Of a stretch of DNA of 64,000 nt, positions 45,487 through 54,644 are shown one piece after another; the stretch's first letter is position 1, and the number at the start of each line of letters is the position of its first letter. The stretch is from Candidatus Korobacter versatilis (GTDB taxonomy: Bacteria > Acidobacteriota > Terriglobia > Terriglobales > Acidobacteriaceae). A model generated the notes under the pieces. That model saw nothing but the letters and a program-made list of their open reading frames with translations, did no database searches and had not been told where the DNA came from. Made by a program: the position numbers and the translations under genes. Location: positions 62,001-126,000 of the forward strand of contig JACPNR010000006.1 in the NCBI GenBank assembly GCA_016185395.1, written 5' to 3'.

Positions 45487-46431
45487 CTAGGCGCTCGCCC
45501 CTTCCGCCTTCGTGGTGTCCGGCGGGACATCCAGCGCGGCGGGCTTCAGCTTCTCCGCCAGTTTCTTGATGGATTGCGCCTCGCTGGGCGAGAGCAGCAG
45601 GTGATGCAGCACGCGCGACTTCTTTTCCTTGCTCTTGCCGCCGCTCGCCGTGACCTGCACGCGCTCCATGTCCATGGTGTAGAGCGAGCCGCAGCGCTGG
45701 CAACTGAACAGGTCCATGCGGGTGAAGTCGCTGCCGTCCTTCGGGCCACCGAGCTCTTCGATGTAGCGCAGGTCTTTCGCCTCGGCGCGGCGCTTAAGTT
45801 CCGCCACGTCGCCGGTGTTGACGGTGAGCACGCTCGGGTCGGGCACGCCCCATTCCTCGCACGTCTCGCAGAACGGGTGCTCGTCCATGTGGGAGAACGC
45901 GGTCTTCAGCGAGCACCAGTAGATGGCGGCCAGTTCGCTCGCCCACACGATCCAGAGCGCGACGCCGCTCACGGCCGAGCCGCGCAGCGTCCAGGCGCCT
46001 TCCACGTTGATGGCACGCAGCGCTTCCCACAGCAGTTTGGGGAAGATCGTCAGGCCGACCAGCCCGATGAACGGGACCGGCTCCTCGCCGCGCCGCGCCA
46101 GCGCCCACACCCACACTGCCCAATGGAAGTAGTAGGCGACCGTGGTGACCACCAGCGTGATGCCCACGGCGACCGCGTCACTGCGCACCTTCTTCTGCTT
46201 GAGCATGGCCGCGCACATGTACCCGATGACGGCTCCGAATCCCAGCGCGATGAGCGCGTTCAGGTAGACGATGGGGCAGTACACGATGATGTACGCGTAG
46301 ACGAACGCGCACGCGCAGGCGATCACCGAGCCCACCACCACGGCGTAAAGCGCGCCGGTGACGGAATACTTGCCGGAATGCTGGTAATACAGGCCGTCGA
46401 GACTCATGCTCGCCCCCATTGCTGCAGCCAA
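45487..46431 (-). CDS. Membrane protein with cytoplasmic zinc-ribbon-like Cys pairs
   Basis: A 314-residue protein, not recognised. About five membrane segments (residues 25-190) are followed by a soluble part with two Cys pairs (F-C-E-T-C-E-E and S-C-Q-R-C-G) suited to metal binding and a Ser/Lys-rich C-terminus. Three ATGs lie close together at 46431, 46419 and 46407; the last gives M-S-L-D-G-L-Y-Y. It is divergent from the carbonic anhydrase gene. Confidence 0.78.
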   Translation of the reverse strand: MAAAMGASMSLDGLYYQHSGKYSVTGALYAVVVGSVIACACAFVYAYIIVYCPIVYLNALIALGFGAVIGYMCAAMLKQKKVRSDAVAVGITLVVTTVAYYFHWAVWVWALARRGEEPVPFIGLVGLTIFPKLLWEALRAINVEGAWTLRGSAVSGVALWIVWASELAAIYWCSLKTAFSHMDEHPFCETCEEWGVPDPSVLTVNTGDVAELKRRAEAKDLRYIEELGGPKDGSDFTRMDLFSCQRCGSLYTMDMERVQVTASGGKSKEKKSRVLHHLLLSPSEAQSIKKLAEKLKPAALDVPPDTTKAEGASA

Positions 46432-46531
46432 GACTAGGAAGGCAGTGGGCGGAAATTACTTCCGCCGGGGGATGAAGTCAAGACGGATGTGGGCGCCACG
46501 GCTGCCCGCCGAACAGATATCATGTCCAGCC

Positions 46532-47029
46532 ATGAGCGTGATCGACGAAGTCCTGAAGGCCAACGAAGCATACGCGCAGCACCACGAGCTGCGGCACGTC
46601 TCGCCGCGCCCCAAACGCCGCCTCGCCGTGCTCACCTGCATGGACACGCGCCTGGAGAAGCACACCCTCGGCCTCGCCACCGGCGACGCCCACATCCTGC
46701 GCAATGCCGGCGGCATCGTCACCGACGACGTCATCCGTTCGCTCGTGGTCTCGCACCACCTGCTCGGCACCAACGAGGTCATGATCATCAACCACACCGA
46801 CTGCGGCCTCATGGACCGCACCGAGGAAGAGCTGCAGCGCCTGGTGCTCACCCGCTCCGGGTCAGACGCGGTCGCGCCCGCGCGCTTCTTTGGCTTCAGC
46901 AATGTGGAAGAGAACGTCCGCCAGCAGATGCAGAAGCTGCGCTCGCATCCGTGGATACCGAAGGAGATGCCCGAACGCGGCTTCGTTTACGACGTGAAGA
47001 CCGGGCGGCTGAAGGAAGTCCTGCTCTAG
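46532..47029 (+). CDS. Beta-class carbonic anhydrase
   Basis: A 165-residue zinc enzyme hydrating CO2. The ligand set is C-M-D-T-R (Cys36, Asp38, Arg40) and H-T-D-C-G (His88, Cys91), and L-R-N-A-G-G-I-V-T-D-D is conserved. Length fits the short bacterial beta-CA form. The ATG at 46532 is preferred to the longer frame that would overlap the divergent membrane-protein start. Confidence 0.92.
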   Translation: MSVIDEVLKANEAYAQHHELRHVSPRPKRRLAVLTCMDTRLEKHTLGLATGDAHILRNAGGIVTDDVIRSLVVSHHLLGTNEVMIINHTDCGLMDRTEEELQRLVLTRSGSDAVAPARFFGFSNVEENVRQQMQKLRSHPWIPKEMPERGFVYDVKTGRLKEVLL

Positions 47030-47039
47030 GGAGGTGCGT

Positions 47040-47900
47040 TTACGACGACGCGCTTTTTTCCTGGGTGCGTTTTTCCTTTTCTAGCTTGGAAAAGTGCGAC
47101 TGCATCGCTTCGTAGACGCTGTCGACCTTGTGGTGGAGCTGCGCCACCTCGAGCTCGGCCTTGAGGTTGACCTGGTACTCCAGGTCGGACTTCACGCGGT
47201 CCTTCTGCGACTGCCGGTTCTGGCTGATGAGCACGAAGATGGAGAGGAAGATGGCTTCGAGCGACACGATCATGGTGAGCAGCCCGAAGGGATACGGATC
47301 GAACCGGGGCAGCCCCAGCGGCAACTGGTTGATGGCGATCCAGAACGAGAACCAGATGAAATTCAGCGCCAGGAACAACATGCTGCCGCTGAATTCCGCG
47401 ATCCAGTCGGCCACGCGCTGGAACGTGGTGGTTTCCACTTCAATCACGTCGTTCACGTTCTGCGAGGCCTGGGTGCGCAACAGCTCGTCGGTCGCGCGCA
47501 GGCGCTTGCCCATCACCGCGAGGATGTCGAGCGCGATGTGCGGTTTCTTCTGCAGCACCTGCCAGAAATCGTCGTGCTCGAGCACGAGCATCTCGGTGTC
47601 TTCCACCGCCACGGCGGTGGCCGAGCGCGCGCCTGGGTCGAACAGGGATATCTCGCCGAGCATCTCGCCCGCTTCGACCTCGCCCAGGATGACCTTGGTG
47701 CCTTCGGTCGTCTCCACGTAGACCTGCACGCGTCCCTTACTCAGCAGCATGAGGGAATCGCCGGCGTCGCCGCGGGCAAAGATGGTCTCGCCCTTTGAGA
47801 CGGAGCGCGCTTCCATGCTGGCGGCCAGGACCTTGCGCTCGTCCTCGTCCATCAACGAGAACAACGGGGCTTCGGCGAGCATCGCAACGATTTCGGCCAT
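47040..47900 (-). CDS. Cyclic-nucleotide-binding domain plus DUF1003 membrane protein
   Basis: A 286-residue protein. Residues about 10-125 form a CRP-type cNMP-binding domain (F-A-R-G-D-A-G-D-S-L, G-E-M-L-G-E-I-S-L-F, R-S-A-T-A-V-A). A DUF1003 domain follows with two membrane helices (S-G-S-M-L-F-L-A-L-N-F-I-W, S-L-E-A-I-F-L-S-I-F-V-L-I-S-Q-N-R-Q) and a coiled C-terminus. The R-S-A-T arginine suggests cAMP or cGMP binding. CAGGAGCTC before 47900 supports this start over the frame opening at 47978. DUF1003 function is unknown. Confidence 0.88.
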   Translation of the reverse strand: MAEIVAMLAEAPLFSLMDEDERKVLAASMEARSVSKGETIFARGDAGDSLMLLSKGRVQVYVETTEGTKVILGEVEAGEMLGEISLFDPGARSATAVAVEDTEMLVLEHDDFWQVLQKKPHIALDILAVMGKRLRATDELLRTQASQNVNDVIEVETTTFQRVADWIAEFSGSMLFLALNFIWFSFWIAINQLPLGLPRFDPYPFGLLTMIVSLEAIFLSIFVLISQNRQSQKDRVKSDLEYQVNLKAELEVAQLHHKVDSVYEAMQSHFSKLEKEKRTQEKSASS

Positions 47901-48009
47901 GAGCTCCTGCGCGCAGACGGGAAATGAATGCGTGTGCACGCGCAGTTTGCCATAGGAAGCGCAGACGCGCCTAGGCAATTTGAGGATTCGAGCCCCGGAG
48001 GATGGCAGT

Positions 48010-48531
48010 CTAGCGGGCGGAGTTCCCGCGCGACTCTTCTTCTTTCAGGCTCACCACCACGTACCGCCGCATGCCCTCGCCCTCGCTCTGCGTGAAGAGA
48101 TCGCCGTGGGCCTTCAGCGCGAGGTGCACGATGCGCCGCTCGCGCGCCGACATGGGCGAGAAGCTGTAGGGCTGGCCCGTGCGGCGGACACGCTCGGCGG
48201 CATGGCCGGCCGCCTGCGTGAGTTCCTCGAGACGGCCCGAACGGTAGTTGCGGCAATCGAAGATGACCAGGTCGTGCTCCTCGGATTCGAGGCGGAGCGA
48301 CTTCAGCGCGACCGTCTCGAACGAGCGCAGCAGCTCGGCGTTCTGCGCCAGCACCGCGGGCGAGTCCGGCCCGCCCAGTTCCACCAGGATCGCGGGACGC
48401 TCCGGCGAGTTCTCCGGCACGGCCGGGTCCACCGTGATGCGCCACTTCAACTGGAAGCCGCCGGCCGGGATGAGTCTCTTGAGGAGAGCGTCGATGTGTT
48501 TGGCAGCAGCAACCTTATCGTCGAGTGGCAT
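48010..48531 (-). CDS. jag: Jag/KhpB-type KH-R3H RNA-binding protein
   Basis: A 173-residue protein with a KH-like domain (G-G-P-D-S-P-A-V-L-A-Q-N-A-E-L-L, F-D-C-R-N-Y-R) and a C-terminal R3H domain (F-S-P-M-S-A-R-E-R-R-I-V-H-L-A-L, then S-E-G-E-G-x-x-R-Y-V-V-V). KhpB proteins bind RNA, some with KhpA, and affect cell shape and division. Gene order rpmH-rnpA-yidD-yidC-jag, though 210 bases from yidC, is the classic one. Confidence 0.9.
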   Translation of the reverse strand: MPLDDKVAAAKHIDALLKRLIPAGGFQLKWRITVDPAVPENSPERPAILVELGGPDSPAVLAQNAELLRSFETVALKSLRLESEEHDLVIFDCRNYRSGRLEELTQAAGHAAERVRRTGQPYSFSPMSARERRIVHLALKAHGDLFTQSEGEGMRRYVVVSLKEEESRGNSAR

Positions 48532-48740
48532 GGCCTAGGGATTATAGCGGGAGAGACTTCCTCGGACCGATGAGGTGCACGTTCTCTCCCACGAGAGTTG
48601 AAGACCGATTGGTTTTGCGGAGTTGCTTGAAGATGAAGAACACGTCCAGCTTCTGTGAGGACATCGGAATCGCGACGTCTCCCGTCCCATCGGGCTTGCG
48701 AAGCCGCTCCGTGTCACTAAGAACGGAAACGGGCCTTCCT

Positions 48741-50528
48741 TTACTTCCTTGGTTTGCGGGCGCGTTCTTCCTGGTGCGCGCGCACCTGGCGTCCGAACTC
48801 GGTGTTGTTCATCCAGACTTGCTGCACCAGGCCGATGAGGTTGCCGATGGCCCAGTACAAGCCCAGTCCGGCGGAGAGGTTCCAGCTGATCACGCCCATC
48901 ATCACCGGCATCATCACCGCCATCATGCGTTGCTGCGTGGGGTCCATGCCCGCCTGCGGCGTGAAGCGCTGGGTGAAGAACATGGTTATGATGATGAGGA
49001 TGGGCAGCAGGTGGATCGCGTCGGGCGCCGCGAGGTCGTGCAGCCACAGCCAGTGCGCGTGCCGCAGCTCGATCGAGTTGCCCAGCATGCTGTAGAACGC
49101 GAACAGGAACGGCATCTGCAGCAGCATGGGGAAACACCCGCCGATAGGGTTCACCCCGTGCTCTTTGTAGAGCGCCTGCAGCTCTTCGTTCTGCTCCGCG
49201 CGCCGCGGGTCGGTGACTTTGTACTTCTTGTATTTCTCCTGGATGGCCTTCACTTGCGGCGCGACCTTCTGCATCTTCAGCGCCGACTTCATGCTGGAAA
49301 GCCGCAGCGGGAACAGCGCCAGGTTGATGATCACCGTGAGCACGATGATGGCCCAGCCCCAGTTGTGTACCCAGTGCTCGTGCGTCCACTTCAGCCACAG
49401 GAAGAGCGGCTTGGAGATGAATCCGAAGAAGCCGAAATCGAGGGCGCCTTCGAGGTTCGGGCCTTCATTCGAAGCGCGCACCGACTGCAACACGTCGACC
49501 GCCTTCGGCCCCACGAACAAGCGCGCGCTGGTCTTGCCGCTCGGGTTCCCCACCGCCACGCCCAGCACGCTCACCTTTACCGTCTTGCCGGGCTCGGGCT
49601 TGGCCGGGTCCGCAGGAATCTCGGCTTGCGAGTGCAGCGTGACCATCGCTGCGTGCCGCGGGTCGTCCGGCAAGAAGACGCCGGCAAAGTACTGGTCGAT
49701 CACGCCGGCCCAGTGGAACGGGCCTTGCACCGTCCCGCCCCCGGAGACTTTCTTCGCGGCGAGCCGCTCGATGTTGTCGTTGTACTGGTAGTCAATGCGC
49801 TCGGCGCCGTAGGACGCGGGGTTCGTGGCATCTCCGAACCCGCTCGGCCACGCGGGATACGCGGTCACGTTCGCGCCGCCGCGCGTGACTTCCGTCTCGA
49901 CTTTCACTTCGTACGAGTGGCCGAAGTGGAACGACTTGCGGACGCTGAGGTCGCCATTCAAATACTCGAAGGTGAGGTCGGCCGGCGCGGCCTTCGTACC
50001 GGCCGCGTCCGTAACGTAGAGCGCCGAGTTGAGCTGGTTGCGCAGCGTCTCGTCGTACGCCCACAGCGCGAGCGGATATCCGGCCTGCTCGGCGCCGTAC
50101 TTGTTGACCAGCTCGAGCGGCTTGCCGGCGTTGTCGTTGTACTTCTTCAGCACCCACGACTTCACCTGCGCGCCGCGGTTGGTGAAGGTGATCCTGTAGA
50201 GGTCGTTCTCGACCACGACTTCGGATTCCGCAGAAGCCTGCTTGTTCTGGACTGGAACCGCAACCTGCGTCTGGCCGGCTTGTCCAGCAGCGGCAGCCTG
50301 AACGCTCGACGGATTCGCGCCGCTCTGGCCGCCCGCGGCGGGCGTCTGCGCCGGCTGCATCTGCTCCGGTTTCTTCTCTTCCTGTTTGTCCGGCGGCGCC
50401 AACTGCGGCGCGAACTTGCGCAGCAGCGGCTGCGTCGCCAGGATGATGACGAAGGTGATGGCAAAGACGAGGATGAGCCGCTTCTGCAGCCCCTGGTCCT
50501 CGTTCGGATTTTGGAAGTCGCCGTTCAA
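48741..50528 (-). CDS. yidC: Membrane protein insertase YidC
   Basis: A 595-residue Oxa1/YidC insertase of the long Gram-negative form. It has an N-terminal helix (about 17-35), a Gln/Ala/Pro-rich linker, a large periplasmic beta domain (about 100-370) and the C-terminal core of five helices with W-G-W-A-I-I-V-L-T-V-I-I-N, M-L-L-Q-M-P and G-L-x-L-Y-W. Its start overlaps the yidD stop by four bases. Confidence 0.96.
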   Translation of the reverse strand: MNGDFQNPNEDQGLQKRLILVFAITFVIILATQPLLRKFAPQLAPPDKQEEKKPEQMQPAQTPAAGGQSGANPSSVQAAAAGQAGQTQVAVPVQNKQASAESEVVVENDLYRITFTNRGAQVKSWVLKKYNDNAGKPLELVNKYGAEQAGYPLALWAYDETLRNQLNSALYVTDAAGTKAAPADLTFEYLNGDLSVRKSFHFGHSYEVKVETEVTRGGANVTAYPAWPSGFGDATNPASYGAERIDYQYNDNIERLAAKKVSGGGTVQGPFHWAGVIDQYFAGVFLPDDPRHAAMVTLHSQAEIPADPAKPEPGKTVKVSVLGVAVGNPSGKTSARLFVGPKAVDVLQSVRASNEGPNLEGALDFGFFGFISKPLFLWLKWTHEHWVHNWGWAIIVLTVIINLALFPLRLSSMKSALKMQKVAPQVKAIQEKYKKYKVTDPRRAEQNEELQALYKEHGVNPIGGCFPMLLQMPFLFAFYSMLGNSIELRHAHWLWLHDLAAPDAIHLLPILIIITMFFTQRFTPQAGMDPTQQRMMAVMMPVMMGVISWNLSAGLGLYWAIGNLIGLVQQVWMNNTEFGRQVRAHQEERARKPRK

Positions 50529-50776
50529 ATCCTTGCCTTATCGCAACTGTGTACTGAGTACTGCGTACCGGGTACTGGGTCTAATCCGCCCTTCACGAAC
50601 GGATGGCAGCGCAGCACGCGCCACAGCGCCAGCGCCGTGCCGGCGATCAGGCCGCGCTGCTCGAGCGCCTCGATGGCATACTGCGAACACGTCGGCGTGT
50701 AGCGGCACGAGGGCGGCAGCGAGGGCGACACCCACCGCTGGTACGCGCGCAATGCGCTTTGCAGGATCCTCTTCAC
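50525..50776 (-). CDS. yidD: Membrane protein insertion efficiency factor YidD with a repeat-derived tail
   Basis: An 83-residue peripheral membrane protein aiding YidC. The family core is complete: Y-Q-R-W-V-S-P-S-L, C-R-Y-x-P-T-C-S-Q-Y-A-I-E-A-L, W-R-V-L-R-C-H-P-F and G-G-L-D-P-V-P. The tail from about residue 67 (G-T-Q-Y-S-V-H-S) is encoded by a word-reiterating repeat. It overlaps rnpA (stop 50773) by four bases and yidC by four bases, so translation is coupled. Confidence 0.93.
   Translation of the reverse strand: MKRILQSALRAYQRWVSPSLPPSCRYTPTCSQYAIEALEQRGLIAGTALALWRVLRCHPFVKGGLDPVPGTQYSVHSCDKARI
50533..50582. repeat. Word-reiterating repeat encoding the YidD tail
   Basis: ACTGTGTACTGAGTACTGCG, TACCGGGTACTGGG: the word GTACTG is repeated with changes. 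It forms the end of yidD and lies just before the yidC start. Confidence 0.7.
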
Positions 50777-51162
50777 TTAGCTCCCCGCTCGATGACAGCA
50801 AAACCTTTGGCCACTTCCGCCAGCAGCACCGGCAGGGCGGCCTTCGCCGCCGAGCGCTTCGGATTGATGACCACGTCTGTCGCCCGATGTAGCGCGCTCA
50901 AGTTCATGCGGACTGCTTCCCGGACCCGGCGCCGTATCCGGTTCCGGTCCACCGAGCCGCCGAGCGCGCGGCTCACCGTAAAGCCGATGCGTGGGCCGTC
51001 TTTCCCCGCCGCTTCGTTCACGCCCCCAACAACTGCACGGTCGAGATAGAAGAACGTCATGTGGGCCCCGAAGTGGCGCCGTCCGGTCTCATACACCCGC
51101 AGGAAGTCCGCGCGTTTCAACAAACGCGCCGACTTCGGAAAGCTCTGTGGGGAGGCGTTCAC
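50773..51162 (-). CDS. rnpA: Ribonuclease P protein component
   Basis: A 129-residue RNase P protein subunit. The N-terminal basic L-L-K-R-A-D-F and the RNR motif (V-D-R-N-R-I-R-R-R-V-R-E) are present; F-Y-L-D-R-A-V-V-G sits in the sheet. It is encoded 63 bases after rpmH and overlaps the yidD start by four bases. Confidence 0.95.
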   Translation of the reverse strand: MNASPQSFPKSARLLKRADFLRVYETGRRHFGAHMTFFYLDRAVVGGVNEAAGKDGPRIGFTVSRALGGSVDRNRIRRRVREAVRMNLSALHRATDVVINPKRSAAKAALPVLLAEVAKGFAVIERGAK

Positions 51163-51225
51163 GGCTGTAGGTCGGGTGCCCCGTCCTTTGCGGAGGCTCG
51201 GCAGCGAAAGGCGGGCGCAAGACCC

Positions 51226-51384
51226 CTATTTGTCTCGGAAACCAGGCTTCACGCTCACGCGCTTGCGCCCTTTGGCGCGGCGGCGCGAAAGCACCTTGCG
51301 GCCGCCCGTGGTCTTCATGCGGCTGCGGAAGCCGTGCTTCTTCGAGCGGCGACGGCGGTTGGGCTGGAATGTGCGCTTCGGCAT
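51226..51384 (-). CDS. rpmH: 50S ribosomal protein L34
   Basis: A 52-residue protein starting [13 protein letters not shown] with K-K-H-G-F-R[12 protein letters not shown] and [11 protein letters not shown], followed by a slightly long tail (K-P-G-F-R-D-K). It leads the rnpA-yidD-yidC-jag set. Confidence 0.97.
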   Translation of the reverse strand: MPKRTFQPNRRRRSKKHGFRSRMKTTGGRKVLSRRRAKGRKRVSVKPGFRDK

Positions 51385-51477
51385 CGGAGGACTACTCTCC
51401 TAACAGGAAAAATTGCAGTGGGACAAACGACGAGTATATAGGACGGTCCACGCATCCAGCAACGAGAGCGAGGGAGT

Positions 51478-53172
51478 TCAGCCGAGGAAAACGTCGCGCG
51501 GAGCCGCGAGCAAGTCCACGCGTCCGCACTCTTGCAACAATCCGTAGCTCGCCCAGAAGAAAAAGGAGAGCCCGCATAGCGCCAGCAGTGCGATCATCTT
51601 CGACAGCAGGGTTGGCGCATTGAACACGATCACCCCGCCTACGGCGACTCCGACAAGCAGAAGAAAACCCATTCCCGTAAGCACGAGCTTTTGCCAGTTC
51701 ACTCTCTTCGTAAAGTCGCTCACATAGGCAAAGTGTCCGGCGACCATGAATGGTTGCAGCATGATTGCGATCATCGCCACTTCGAGAGCCGTTGCTGTGC
51801 CGGCGGCGCTGCCCGGCGTGCCGAACGCGGCGCCTGCTCCCGCTACGAGCGGCAGCCAGGCTGCAAAACGCAGTGCACTAACCTTGAATATCAAGCGCGA
51901 GAGTTCCCAATAACCGACGGGGAAGCAGGCGTACACCGGCATGACGCGTTCCCCTGTCATGCTGGCGTGAAAGCCGATCCAGCGTCCGCCCATGAGCGGC
52001 GCTCCGAGGCCGCATCCGATCACGACGGCGACCAAAGCAAACCCTCTCGTCGCTGGCAGTAGCACCGCCAGTAACGCGCTGCCCGCGATCGTCAGCGCGC
52101 TGATCTTCCATGCGGCGGTGTAGCCCGAGGGCCTTCCGCCCAATAGTAGCTCCATCAATACCAGTTCTCGCGGCGTCAGACACCTACTGGCCGCCCGATC
52201 CAACGGGCCCGCTTGCGATGACTGCGACGACTCTCCTACTCTCCCTTCGAGGATTCCGGCGCGGCCGACTTCACGGGCCATTCCCTCGCGCACCTTTTGC
52301 CATTCGGCCAGCCCATCTTCAGTGAGAGTGTCCTCCACCGGGATGTCCCCCGCTTCCTCATCGAGCGCGACCACGCTGTCGGGAGACTGCAACATCTCGT
52401 CCAGCGCCGGATCGGAGTACGTGGCGCTCAGCCGACGCCATCCCGTGACCGACAGCGCGCCGGTCCCCAGTACCGGCAGCAACCACCACACCCATGTACC
52501 GCCTCCCAGGGTGCTCCACATCGCGGCCGCGACCCATCCCCCGGGCAGGAACCGCGCGAACGGGAACACCGGCGCGAGCCAGTTCGGCGCGTAGACGGCC
52601 GCAAACGCCGGAAGGTGCAAAGCCATCACTAACTGAAGCACTCGTGGCGGCAACCAAGGAGGACGCCATGTCAGCGTGACGGCGAGGCTCGCCACGAGAA
52701 GCCATTGCAATGCCGCGGCGAACAAGATCAACGGCCACTTATCGCCCAACAACTCGCGATCGAGGGCGGCAGCGCTAAAGACCGCTAGCGCCGCGAACCC
52801 TACCGCCCCGGCGGTGATCAGCCATTTGCGGACCATCACCACGAGGAACCGGTCCGGCGGCAACGGATAATGCAATGCGGCGTAGCGGTAATAGGAGCGG
52901 TGCAGCAGTGTCAGAAGTCCGTTCGACCGGGTGATAACGGTCGCAGTGGCATAAAGCGACAGGGCAGCGAAACCCCCGGCGACATTGCGCGTTGTCGCCG
53001 CCGCTCCCAAGCCCGTCAGCACCAGAAATGGGACGAGAAGCCGGTTGCCAGTCCGCGACTCTACCCAGCGGCGCCGAGAGCGCTTGTATTCCTTCCATCG
53101 CTCGCGCGACTCTCGCAGGCGTGCGCGTGCGACTCGCAAGATGGCGCGCTCGGCCGCGGGATACCGGAACAT
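51478..53172 (-). CDS. ABC transporter membrane subunit, large and divergent
   Basis: A 564-residue protein with about ten to twelve membrane segments and a basic N-terminus. A hydrophilic loop of about 60 residues (acidic, around 265-325) splits it in two halves. Family not recognised. It directly follows the ABC ATPase gene (stop TAG immediately next to ATG), so it is the likely partner. Substrate is unknown; it may be an ABC-2-type exporter. Confidence 0.78.
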   Translation of the reverse strand: MFRYPAAERAILRVARARLRESRERWKEYKRSRRRWVESRTGNRLLVPFLVLTGLGAAATTRNVAGGFAALSLYATATVITRSNGLLTLLHRSYYRYAALHYPLPPDRFLVVMVRKWLITAGAVGFAALAVFSAAALDRELLGDKWPLILFAAALQWLLVASLAVTLTWRPPWLPPRVLQLVMALHLPAFAAVYAPNWLAPVFPFARFLPGGWVAAAMWSTLGGGTWVWWLLPVLGTGALSVTGWRRLSATYSDPALDEMLQSPDSVVALDEEAGDIPVEDTLTEDGLAEWQKVREGMAREVGRAGILEGRVGESSQSSQAGPLDRAASRCLTPRELVLMELLLGGRPSGYTAAWKISALTIAGSALLAVLLPATRGFALVAVVIGCGLGAPLMGGRWIGFHASMTGERVMPVYACFPVGYWELSRLIFKVSALRFAAWLPLVAGAGAAFGTPGSAAGTATALEVAMIAIMLQPFMVAGHFAYVSDFTKRVNWQKLVLTGMGFLLLVGVAVGGVIVFNAPTLLSKMIALLALCGLSFFFWASYGLLQECGRVDLLAAPRDVFLG

Positions 53173-53901
53173 CTACCGTCTCTCCCGCAGGCTGGCGAAC
53201 AACGAGTCGAGTACGCCGCGATCGACCTGATGTTCCTGCCGCAGTTCGGGGATGCTGGCGAACACCACGGACCTCCCGCGATCGATCACGCACACGCGAT
53301 CGCAAAAGTTCTCCGCGATGTCGAGGATCTGCGTTGAATAGATGATGGTGCGCCCGCGCTTCGTGGCGCGATGACATTCGTCGCGGAAGTACGCGATGCC
53401 GGCCGGATCCATCCCCGAGGCGAACGGCTCGTCGAACATCCACAGCTCGGGGTCGGCCACGAGCATTGCCGTCAGAGCTGCTTTGTACGATTGGCCGCGC
53501 GAGAGCCGTGCAACCGGAGCCTTTACCAAAGGCAGCATGTCGAAGCCATCGAGGACTTCGGCAACCCGCTCGGGCTCTCCCGTCTCGAAGCCGTAAACGC
53601 GCAGCACCATCCCGATGTGCTGCACCACTGTCATCTCCGGGAAAAGTGGCGGGAAATCGGGAAGGAATGCTAGCCGCCGCCGGAGATCGATCCGCCCGCG
53701 CTTCAACCGTTCTCCGTCGCACAGGATCTTCCCGTTGTCTGGGACGACGAGTGTCGCCAAGCAGCGCAGCAAAGTGGTTTTCCCCGCGCCGTTCGCGCCC
53801 AGCAGCGCAATCACCTGGCCTGGTTCGATGGTTAGTGAAAGGTCACGGAGGGCTTGCACCTTAGCGTACCGCTTGCTTACAGCTTGGATCTCGAGTCGCA
53901 T
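53173..53901 (-). CDS. ABC transporter ATP-binding protein
   Basis: A 242-residue ATPase. Walker A is G-A-N-G-A-G-K-T-T; signature L-S-R-G-Q; Walker B L-W-M-F-D-E-P. An F-A-S-G-M-D D-loop region and the switch region after I-I-Y-S-T-Q replace the usual H with Q in that place, an oddity since this Gln occupies the H-loop position. ATG at 53901 is preferred; an ATG four codons upstream is possible. It lies between rpmH and dnaA, which are adjacent in many genomes. Confidence 0.92.
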   Translation of the reverse strand: MRLEIQAVSKRYAKVQALRDLSLTIEPGQVIALLGANGAGKTTLLRCLATLVVPDNGKILCDGERLKRGRIDLRRRLAFLPDFPPLFPEMTVVQHIGMVLRVYGFETGEPERVAEVLDGFDMLPLVKAPVARLSRGQSYKAALTAMLVADPELWMFDEPFASGMDPAGIAYFRDECHRATKRGRTIIYSTQILDIAENFCDRVCVIDRGRSVVFASIPELRQEHQVDRGVLDSLFASLRERR

Positions 53902-54034
53902 CGTTGGCCGCATGGATTACAGCCGCTTACCCGCACTGTAGTCAACTCATTCACTTCATCAACTCCATACGCCGACAGCATCGCCAAGTTAGAATCGTCC
54001 GGTCCGGAGGAACAACGCCCCGAGCAATCCCGTC

Positions 54035-54562
54035 ATGAATACCCACGCGACGAGAGCCCGCCCGACCAAAGACGAAGCCGCTTCCTACTACTTCACCTAC
54101 ATTGACCAAGTCGCGGGCGACGACCCGCTGGCCGCCATCCGCGATCAGCTCGAGCCCGCGGTGAAGTTCCTCTCCGGCATCTCCGAGGAAAAGTCGCTGC
54201 ATCGCTACGCGCCCGGCAAGTGGAGCCTGCGCCAGCTGCTCAACCACGTCACGGACACCGAGCGTGCCTTCCTCTTCCGCGCCCTGTGGTTTGCGCGCGG
54301 CTTCACCGCTCCCTTGCCCGGCTACGACCAGGATGTCGCCGTGGCCGGCGCTGGCGCGGACGGCATCTCCTGGGCTTCGCACGTCGAAGAGTTCCGCCGC
54401 GTGCGCCTGGCGAGCATCGCGTTCTTCGAGAATCTTCCCGCCGAAGCCTGGTCCCGTTCCGGGATCGCCAGCGACAACCGCTTCACCGTCCGCGCGCTCG
54501 CCTTCATCATCCCCGGACACGTGGCGCACCACCTGAAGATCGCGCGCGAACGCTATCTCTGA
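54035..54562 (+). CDS. DinB-fold (DinB_2) protein
   Basis: A 175-residue four-helix protein of the DinB/YfiT superfamily. The metal-binding pattern is L-L-N-H-V-T-D-T-E-R (first His) and G-H-V-A-H-H-L-K-I (last two His), with W-S-L-R-Q-L-L-N-H. Members are thiol-dependent S-transferases or of unknown function. It is a single gene between the ABC operon and dnaA. Confidence 0.85.
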   Translation: MNTHATRARPTKDEAASYYFTYIDQVAGDDPLAAIRDQLEPAVKFLSGISEEKSLHRYAPGKWSLRQLLNHVTDTERAFLFRALWFARGFTAPLPGYDQDVAVAGAGADGISWASHVEEFRRVRLASIAFFENLPAEAWSRSGIASDNRFTVRALAFIIPGHVAHHLKIARERYL

Positions 54563-54568
54563 CGCGGT

Positions 54569-54644
54569 GTCATGCTGAGCGCGTCCGCGCGAAGCATCTC
54601 ACCCGCTGAGATCCTGAGCCCGCCGCAGCGGGCCCAGGATGACA
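54569..54644. repeat. Intergenic repeat, GTCATGCTGAGCGCGTCC type
   Basis: GTGTCATGCTGAGCGCG, AAGCATCTCACC and TGAGATCCTGAGCCC, CCAGGATGACA form an imperfect palindrome in the dnaA upstream gap. The unit TCAT-C-GAGCG resembles the 2453 class with a different word. Confidence 0.65.

Noticed and set aside
48525-50702. 725-codon plus-strand frame over yidC
   Set aside because: Shadow of yidC and yidD on the opposite strand; composition is Arg/His/Val-rich with no recognisable family.
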